Source of the DNA: Aphis gossypii
Lineage: Eukaryota > Arthropoda > Insecta > Hemiptera > Aphididae
Direction of reading: 5' to 3'
NCBI RefSeq assembly: GCF_020184175.1
Contig: NC_065532.1
Span: forward strand, 38,254,287 to 38,318,286
Length of the DNA stretch: 64,000 nt
Shown here: one piece after another, positions 54,988 through 64,000 of the stretch
How the letters are laid out: the number at the start of each line of letters is the position of its first letter
Position numbering within the stretch: the first letter of the stretch is position 1
Notes under the pieces: model-generated
What the model was told of the DNA's origin: nothing
The model's input: only the letters and a program-made list of their open reading frames with translations
Database searches by the model: none
Translations under genes and position numbers: made by a program

Positions 54988-57039
54988 TTTGTTAACACTA
55001 TGTACTCGTATTATAAATTATATTTACGACAGTTTGGCGAATTTTCATTATTGAAACTATAGCGTGAAGTGGATAAGTTAATCGGTTTTGTCCTTTTTAT
55101 TATTTACTAATACAATGTACGACTTGCCCTCTCCGCCATTATAATACAGGTTATTAATAAACACTCGCCTCGATTTTCAATTCAACTCCAGATTCGTTCA
55201 CTTATAAATATTATTTTAATTATATTATAATAGGTAGGTACTTACCTAATATTACATTTTTGATTTTATTATTGTTTATTTGTTTTATTATTATTCTGAA
55301 ACAAAAAGTGATTGAAAACGAAAAAGTGTTATTACATTTTATCGATTAGCCGATTGGCATTTTCATAAAACAATCATATCAAAATATATATTTTTCACAT
55401 GGTAGGTATATATATATATCATTGTTGCGGCCACTATAATTACACTGCATCTATAGGATTAGCGCTAAAAGAAAATTGTGAAGATTATTTCATTTGACTT
55501 TGTACTTCATCTCTTGACATATACCTATGATGTATCTGATATCTAATATAAATATGTAATATTAAGGATTTCGTTCTATATGATATGTAAACAATAAATT
55601 AAAACATTTTATTATTATTATTATATATTTTAAGCGCAATACACCTTTTTAAAATGATTCTATCGTTCGGACTTCATTTTTTCGAATCAAAAGAAATAAA
55701 ACCTATTTGTTGTATTATGCATAATGTATAAATGTGTGTTAAATCAATAAGTCAAAATGTCTATCTTTCTGTGTATGCGTTAAACGAAATAACTTTTTGA
55801 TGCTAAACACGATAAAGTAATAATAATTTGTAAATTTCTAGGCAGAAATATACTTACTCCATAATAGTAATGCCCATCGCCATCGTTTTGCTGCCATCTG
55901 CACATTTACTACTTTTAATAATATTTTTCTCGCAAATCGCAGTAGAAGTAATTGGTACTATTATTTCCTGTAAATTGTGTTCCGATTCTTTTACCGACAT
56001 ATCATACGATGCCGATAATCAATATTATTGTTTTATATTGCTATAATTTACACTTTATGGTACAATGTAATATAGTCAAAAATATATTTTAAAAAACACC
56101 CATAAATCATATTAGTATAATATCTCTAAGTAGGTGCATTATTTTATAATGTTTTATACCATATTTATTTTACATACACATATTGGTAGAATAAATACAT
56201 ATAAATGCAAACTTTGATTATTATTACCTCCTATAAAATATTATACATTATGTGTCGTTTGCATGTGTGTGTATGTGTATGTGTGTGCTTAATACATGCT
56301 AGAATTGCTATATAGCTTTATATTATACAATACCTGCTTGTGAAATATTTGTAATTTATTTATGAACCATTTTATTATTATACCTACATTATATACAACA
56401 GTGCACAAGCTTTTTTACAGTAGAACGTCGTTGTATTGTGTTCGCTGGCCAGCGTAAATAGTGTTATTTTAACGTGAAATGACTTCCTGCTAAGTATTGA
56501 AATTCACCGTTCACCGTTTTGGCATTTTATATAATTATAATAATAATAATATTCTCATCGTTATAACATAACGCCTGCAGTTTACTAGTCTTTCGTCTAC
56601 GAAATCCACTGCAGCATCACGCATTTCGTGTTTTATGCATTTATATTATACTTCGTCGCACAAAAAATTGGTACAGTATACATATAATATTACTCTACGC
56701 TGTAAGCTATAATTGTCGATCTATAATAACCATTTATTAAGAACAAAAAAATATATTTAAAATATTAGTACACGTTATTTATCATATTAAAACAAAAACG
56801 CAGAGTAGCAGTATAAGCATTTATATATATATATAATATACACACCGAACACATCACGCAACACCGGAATCATTACTGTCCTCGGGGGTCATTGGCGAAC
56901 GGCTATACCTATTCTCTACACGCATACATAAAGTATATAATAATACTATTACGTATGCATAATTTTTTATCTGCGCGTTAGTAATAATAATGATGTGTCT
57001 GGTCGATTGACGTGATAACTCTTATGCGATTCGTATTGT

Positions 57040-57240
57040 AGTAATGTAGTACATGTCCCGCGGACCACTAAATTTTGGCATTTTGTAGATTAAAACCGTC
57101 CCTACTGGAAATTGATTTTCGTCATTTTCGTAGAATTATTTATGAGCACGCCAAAAGTCATTCGCGTGTTACAGACTTAACGCATGACGCGGTTTACTTT
57201 GACATCGCGTGTCTGTAATATTCGTCGGAGTGAATCGATA
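57040..57240. promoter_or_regulatory. CpG-bearing patch, possible conserved non-coding element
   Basis: About 15 CpGs in 200 bases, including cccgcgga, attcgcgtg, cgcatgacgcgg and catcgcgtg, between AT-rich flanks. All reading frames close quickly. It might be an enhancer or an unexpressed fragment of an older element; no binding site is diagnostic. Confidence 0.12.
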
Positions 57241-57823
57241 TTATATAATTGTAATTGTAAATATAATAGGTAGAACTCGTTACATATTTAGATTGGCACT
57301 TGAATTAAATGGTATTATATTATAGTTTCTATTCTAGAATATAATAATAACAATGATATTATATTATGTTCGATGATCGATGTTTTATATAGCAATCGCG
57401 TACCAAATGATTTTTTTAAAATGAACCATGTGCCATCGCGAGTATAGTATAATAATTATATATCATATAACATAATATTATGTAGGCTAATAACGTTTTG
57501 TTTATTTTTTACTTGTGAGCTTTTTTTCACTGACCCAAAATGTGTGAAAATATTTGTTATTTATTTCCCATTCATTCCGTGAGATTATAATCAAAACTTT
57601 GTTCCAACAGTATTATACCAACTCTAAATTACATCACCATAATTAATTTGTTTTATTTATTTATTCGTTTAGTTGAGGCTTTATTATTATTGGTTAGGTA
57701 AATTTTTAAGCATATATTTTATTTTATTTTATTATTTATACAAAATCTAAACATTTGAAGGACATGGAATGTTTTACATTGTGATTATATCTTTTAGAAA
57801 TTATTTTAAATACAGGAATTGTA

Positions 57824-57838
57824 TTTTTTTTTTTTTTT
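57824..57838. repeat. Poly-T run (15 T)
   Basis: Fifteen T bases; could mark the A-tail of a minus-strand retrocopy, but no body was recognised. Confidence 0.75.
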
Positions 57839-60800
57839 GTCATTTGATTATCATAGAGTGCATCTGCTTTAGTGCATTGCGTGATACAGCATAAACATTT
57901 TACGTAGGTATTGCACTATTGCAGTATATTATTCTGATCAGCCCTCTATTAGCATTACACAAGTAGTGGATTTTTATTGATTATAGGTAATAATGTGTGC
58001 TAGAAAGGTATTTCAAGTATACCTATAACGATACTTACAGTTATTGATATTTTGCCAATTACTAAATTTTATTTGCAATTTTCCTATATTAATAAGAAGA
58101 GTGCCGTTATAAGAATTTCTTTTGTTTCAAATTTATATACAGAATGCAGTGTTAAGCAATTTTACCACAATCGATTTCTTTAATAACATAATATTATATT
58201 GTGGTTTGTGTTTTAGCCTTCGGTATTGAAGAAATGGGTCATAATAATATACCTACAGCTAAAATAAAATTATTAATTTTGACTGAATGTTATTGATGTC
58301 TGAAACTAAGTGAATTTGTTTAAATTTACATACACTATAATGTGTAGAAGAAATCCAAATGAAAATTAATACATTTAATATATTAAAATAATGTAAAAAC
58401 TTCCAGATTCCTGACTTGAAAGATTATTATTATTACTACTACTACCTATTTTATTTTTGTTTGAGATTCCAACAGATTTCGTTGTTTTATTTATACTGAG
58501 CATAATTAAATTCATCGGTCCTTTAAATGTACATCGAAAAATAATAATTATTTATATTCTTAGTACAAAGAATGTGATGGAAATATTCAAGCGAGTTTAG
58601 TCCAGATTTGTGTTTGTGCTAGGTATATCAAAACAAAAAAGTACCTATCTATATTTTAATATTAGTATATCACGTATATCGTACGTCGTAACAGAATAAG
58701 ACGAATAAATCGGAATAAAAATTCAGAATAATTTAAGCGCTATTATAATTTATAAATGTAAGTATATTGAACATCTACAAGCAATTCCTCTGACGCATGA
58801 TAAGTATATCCTTGAGTACAATACGTTGTGAGTGTAATATAAATACCGATTGGCCGCTAGCGATGATCGATTGTGCCAAAAATATAATCGTTATTCAAAT
58901 TGCTTTGCTAATATCGTTTGCGTACGCCACAATCATGTATTTATATCTGTGGCCAATATAGGTCTTAGATTCTGACTAGACACAATAATCAAAATGCCTA
59001 GAATCAAACTGTATAGCGGTACATAATATTATAATAACAGGCCGATGGGTATAGGTAAGGCGTGTAGTTCAAAAATCTCAAACAAAATAGCTGCGGCTAA
59101 CCGTTGTTTCTTAATATAAAGTAGGTAGGTATATGCTATTATCGTTATGTGTGTAATAATATTATAAACTATATTTGTGATGTATATTGCATACGCGTGC
59201 AGAAGTTAAACTAATAATTAGTCTATATAATTGTATTACTACTATTAATATTACTTTTGTAATATATGTTTATAAATAGTTTTAGTTAATATATTATAGT
59301 AGTGTAGTACTTATATACTTTTTATTTTCACTATCTTAAAGTTCTTACCATGTTTAAAAAAAAAAAATTATCTACAACAACTTGCGTACCGCGACATTTG
59401 ACACGCGCTTCGGCGCCGTTGACCTTTCTTTGTTCTCTGTTTTTCGATATTTTATCCGTATCGTAACATATAAATATAAAGACTTGAGTGTTATTGTTCG
59501 TGATATAGGTTTCCTCGTATCCACTTCTTAATCTTTCAATTTTACTCGTACGTTATACTTATAAAAAATTATAATGCAATGTAATGCACATAAATATACT
59601 ATATACACAAATACTATGTATCAAATTACTTTTTACCTATGTTTTCATGATAAATTACGTCATGGGCGTAAAATAAATAATTAATTACATCGTTTTCATT
59701 AACCTACAATTTTTGTTAAGTATTGAAGTAAGTATACTAAATAATGGATCAGTAACTGACAGTTACATAATAAATATATACAGAATAATTATTTTAAAAA
59801 TAAACATTCATTATATCGAAAATATGTGGATTTAAAAAAAAATAAATGTTTGCAAAAAAAGTAAATCTCCAAAAAAGGTTTATTACTTTTCAAGAAAATT
59901 ACAACCATTTACCTTTACAATAATCACATGTATGTTCTATTTTAAAAATTCGTTATGTAGTCATAAATCATAATACCTTCCACTTACATAATTTTTTTCG
60001 TGGAAATAAAAGTTACTTGTATACAGTATATGAATATTACACACAAATGAAATACACATAATAGCTAATTTAGAACAATAATTACTAATTAGTATTTGTT
60101 GTGCTGTAATAATTATTTTACATATTATTATATGTTATAATTATATTGTAATAACTAGTTTTTTTAGCGATTATCCACGCAGTATTTTGTCATCGGTGCC
60201 ATAAAATACTCTTATTTACGTTCTATATTATGTATTGGTACTACGCACAGTTTACTTCTTATAATCCGTGTCGATTTAAAACAGAAAAAAAAACCTCCGC
60301 TTTTCTTCTAGTCGAAAATAATTAGGTCAAGATGACAAATCTATTTTCATTATAATAATATATTTATGTGTACATACAATATGTATGGCGTGTAAAACGC
60401 TTAATAAGATTCCTAAAACGATCGGACAACTGGAAAATACGTAACGCGTAAAATGACCGCGAATTCGTATATGTATAATACGAAAACACTGTGACGGATA
60501 CTTAAAAATATCTTTTAGATTCACCGCCGTATCCGTCCATTTAATTAAACCGTATCTCTAGCTGTATAATATATAGGTACATACATGTTTGTTCAATTAA
60601 AATCTACGATTGAACAAACCATTTAGAGACATGACGTATTATATTATAATCCGCGGTATACGCGGACAACGGTACCCAGCCACCCAAGTAGAGTTCTTAT
60701 ATAGGAGATGCAAAATATTGCAATATTCCATCGTCGGTATAATATGTTACAGGGTTACGTTTAGTTCAGGGTATAGTGGATAATGTTGTCAAACTTTTAA

Positions 60801-61429
60801 AGCATGGTGACCGGTGGTACTTTAATACTGCAAATGATGGTATACATAGTTTGTATACTACGATATAATATTTAAGAGGATTGGAAGCGATGATTTTATG
60901 TTTTTGGCTAACGCATACGTAACATAAGATTATAGATAATCTGAAAACAGATATGAATTTGTAGTCAAATCTACTTGATATGGACTTACCCACATAATTT
61001 TTGATATTATGCCCCCCTCCCCAAAATCCTAAAAACGTTGTATCATAAAAAGAGTAATTAAAAAATTAAAAAATTTAAATTTTGGAGAAATTAAAATCAA
61101 GACAATCAAAAATATAGAAAAGTTGCTCTCGGGAAGACTCGACGAAAAGTTCAAATCTATTTTCAAAATCCTTATCGCTTCATTTTATTAATCGGTTAAA
61201 TAAAAATAGAAAATCACCGCTTTTGATCCTCTTAACTTAAGTGTCTACTACGCAGTCGTAGTCGAAGCTCGGACCATTGATGGTTATCCTTCAAACGTGT
61301 ACGTGAATTCTCACTTTATATTTTATATCTTTATTCTACACATCAGTAGTAGTGTATAGTATAACTTTGTACCCATTTGAGGACGTAATTTTATTTAGCT
61401 CAAGTATTATAGAATTATAAAGCGCTCCT

Positions 61430-62110
61430 GCAGGTGTGAACCGCGTATTGCCCGAACAATTTATTTCGTTCGGTTGGACGTCGCGGTCGTGCAAGGACCG
61501 ACTGCGTCCTACTGCTGCTGACTGCTACCTATATGGCTATATAATAATAATATGACTGCTGCTCCTGCTGTTGCTTTGTAGTCGAGTTTTATAATTGCGT
61601 CCGTGTGGTGCCGGATTTAATCCCACCGTGTGTGGTGAATACAAATTACCGAACGCGTGGCCCGACCGTAGTTGTTATACATAAAACATAATATCTAATT
61701 TATATATTGTGTGTATACGGTGTGATGTTTTTTTATCGTCGTTGACCATCCGCCGCCTGCAATTTCAAACAAAGTTACAATTTATATAATATCAAATAAT
61801 ATGTAGACGGGTCGTTAAAATCACTTTGACACCTAGAAAAATTCACTACCTATCTATAGCACAAAATTCAGCAAACGTAATTTATCCAGAATAACTAAGA
61901 CAGTATACGGTTACCGGCCAATGGGCGAACAATCGCTCTGTATATACGTGTATTTCTATACTATAATTAATAATAACGATGCTCTGCACCTACCACCGCG
62001 GGCCGTGACTCACACGCGCCACGCGTGTCATCACGTCGTCGTCGTAGTAGCTGAAAAGGTAAAACCAGCTCTCAGCCGCGGGATGAGAGAAAGAAAAAGA
62101 GTAATTTTTA
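61430..62110. promoter_or_regulatory. Most CpG-rich stretch of the window: candidate promoter / first-exon region
   Basis: Two CpG-dense blocks, 61,430-61,680 and 61,905-62,090, are separated by AT-rich DNA. GGCCAATGG at 61916-61924 fits the NF-Y (CCAAT-box) consensus RRCCAATSR. An ATG inside it (61921) opens 46 codons to AAG|GTAAAA at 62058/62059, a phase-0 donor, with a Val run and a His-rich segment. Read on the other strand, the same bases form the acceptor ggttttaccttttcag, followed by a 57-base open piece (62050 down to 61994) ending at gtaggt. Both readings cannot be exons at once. A short frame MTAAPAVAL at 61551 is probably chance. In an AT-rich genome such islands often mark transcription starts, which is inference only. 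Confidence 0.25.
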
Positions 62111-64000
62111 TTTAGGAATATTTATTTTTATAATTTTTCTATACGTATGTACTAAAAATATTTAGTCTGTCACCCGAGGAGTGAAAAATAATTTTTTTTA
62201 AATGCTGTTTTTTAAGGGTCAAAAAAAAAAATTCAATAGCAACGCCTGATGTCGATGTGATATATATGTAAAGTCGTAAAGTCGATAAGTCAAAAATATC
62301 ATCTATACATTAAATCAGAAAACCAAAATTATTATTTATCCACATGATGCGTTACGTTAAAATATTAGTATTAGCCATTAGGAAACCAAACTTAACACGG
62401 GTGTATTTTGTACAAAGTTCGTGGAACAACCATAGTATTGTATAAAATATATATTATTATATTATTTAAGAATGCAGAGGATATATATTACTATTATGAT
62501 ACGTGCGTAGGCGTGTGCTATATATTTTGTTGACTGAGGGGAGCGTAAAATGGCTAAAATTTCTACAATCTGGTAGTTATTATATTGTAATGGCATATAA
62601 TTTGATTTATCGTTCCCGCGGGACATTATGTAAGAAGGGTGGCTTATAGCGCTACTCGTGTATAATATTATTATAATGTATATACATCGGACATTCGAAA
62701 CAATGCCTCTGCCACGCTCCGATGGTATATTTCTCGTTTTTGGTATGTTTACAGGGTAGGTGATCACTGATTATCCATGTTTTATCGTATAATAGATATT
62801 AGTTTTATTAGTGTGTATAAGTAATTTCTGGAGACCCTATCGTTGAAATCTGGCAGATATCCAGAAATCTAAATTGTCTGAACTATCCAGATTTTTAGAT
62901 TTATACCTACGCATGTTCGTTTACCAAAATTATTCAACCATACAAATATTTTATAGTTTTACGCTATTCACTAATAATAATTATTTTTTACCAGCACTAT
63001 ATAATCTAATATTCTAACATATTACATAATTTTTATATAGTATATCAAAAATATAGAATTACATGAAATCATATTTTCGACTAAATCTTATTTAACTTTC
63101 GTTACCATCGCGGCCGCGGCATCGCATATTTGCGCGTATACGTAGATACTGTGTATGAATTATTATAGGACTCACTTTTATCAGACGAATTATTTTATTT
63201 TTTTTAATTCTTAGTACAATTTAAATGCACTACCTATAAAAAATTACAAACATTTTATAAGAATTTCATATTATAAATAAGAATATGTGAAAACAGCCAT
63301 CTTCAGTCTTGTGATAATTTTTTCGTTTCGTTAGTTCAGTAAATTTAGCATAATAAATAGATATATTTTTTCATTTTACTTGACCTGGTTTATAGTACAA
63401 TATATTATACTAGATTTGTTTCTTATTAATATTCATTTAAATTGAGTTTCTTGGTTAAATATATTTACAAATGTTATAGCTTATATATTTCATACATTTC
63501 ATTCCGCGGTTAATGTCGGCATCGCAACGAAAATATACTTTTAGTAATTTAGATACATTTCAGATAATTATCATACTGAATTCATTAAATGTATAAATAA
63601 AAAGAGAAAAACGTACTTTATATTTATTATACATTTAAATTTAAATACAATTTAGCGCTCATTACATGAAACACAGTTAAATACTTATGTAAATGTTGAT
63701 TAAATTGAAATAAAAACATTGCTATTTAAGATGTTTGTAAAATTAGAATATATATTATAGGACAAAAAAAAAATAATAATAAATAAATTGCTCTTATATA
63801 TATTTTCACAAAGTTTGATAGAAAGAATTAACTATAAAGTATTTAATTATTTTTATTCTAGGTAATCAATTTCTTAAGTAAATAATTTAATATAAATTAT
63901 AACAAAATGTATTACACGTAACATGGTATTAGAGGGCATTAATTATGTTTGTTAATTCCTTCTGTTTACGCAATGAAATATTATACAATAGACTTTTTAG
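62111..64000. other. AT-rich non-coding DNA
   Basis: No gene supported. A 101-codon minus-strand frame (62462-62767) is Ile/Tyr-rich without a motif. A GC-rich speck, catcgcggccgcggcatcgc, lies at 63107-63126. The last kilobase is almost pure A+T. Confidence 0.55.

Larger units (their letters stand above)
54191..61429. other. AT-rich non-coding DNA with a GT microsatellite
   Basis: No gene seen. It holds a GT repeat (54949-54980), a 15-base T run (57824-57838), an ATT tract near 55,609-55,625 and a CpG-bearing patch at 57,040-57,240. Short frames at 60,327-60,993 on the minus strand lack motifs. Confidence 0.6.

Noticed and set aside
54850..55062. + frame with a Cys/Val repeat
   Set aside because: The repeat is the translation of the (GT)16 microsatellite.
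1..64000. CRISPR arrays, operons, phage or organellar genes
   Set aside because: No spaced direct repeats, Shine-Dalgarno-linked gene runs or recognisable prokaryotic proteins anywhere in the window.

Overview
The window is AT-rich (about 30% GC by eye), repeat-poor to repeat-moderate nuclear DNA from a eukaryote, most likely an aphid (Hemiptera: Aphididae, perhaps tribe Macrosiphini). The case rests on base composition, very frequent taggta/tacctA words, long A/T and TA tracts, GT...AG-type splice signals, and short hAT-like terminal-inverted-repeat elements of kinds I associate with aphid genomes. No bacterial, organellar or viral gene organisation is visible. The species cannot be fixed from the sequence alone.

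Layout. Positions 1-121 look like the end of a protein-coding exon on the + strand. It has 40 open codons with a CxxC pair like the start of a zinc finger, and it ends at an AAG|GTACAT splice donor. The following ~63.9 kb holds no recognisable gene. It is best read as a very long intron of that gene, intergenic DNA, or both. Positions 122-42,900 are AT-rich non-coding DNA with microsatellites, homopolymer runs, a few CpG-bearing islands (near 8.9, 10.98 and 42.1-42.4 kb) and scattered short open frames. Only a few of these frames (26.2, 32.6 and 36.9 kb) have a protein-like composition. Positions 42,900-46,300 form the richest transposon cluster: a 268-bp hAT-like MITE; a second hAT-like MITE interrupted by a third with a perfect 8-bp target duplication; and a MITE with gattctgagcg ends next to a hairpin. 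A relative of the last lies at 54.05 kb. Near 49 kb on the minus strand is a 92-codon open frame with a hydrophobic C-terminus. Its spacing weakly recalls an insect gustatory receptor tail. Positions 61,430-62,110 form the most CpG- and GC-rich stretch and contain an NF-Y/CCAAT match and overlapping splice-like signals. It is the best candidate promoter or first exon in the window.

No pathway or operon can be described, because no complete gene is supported. Apart from the transposons with target duplications and the microsatellites, all calls here are tentative and carry low confidence.
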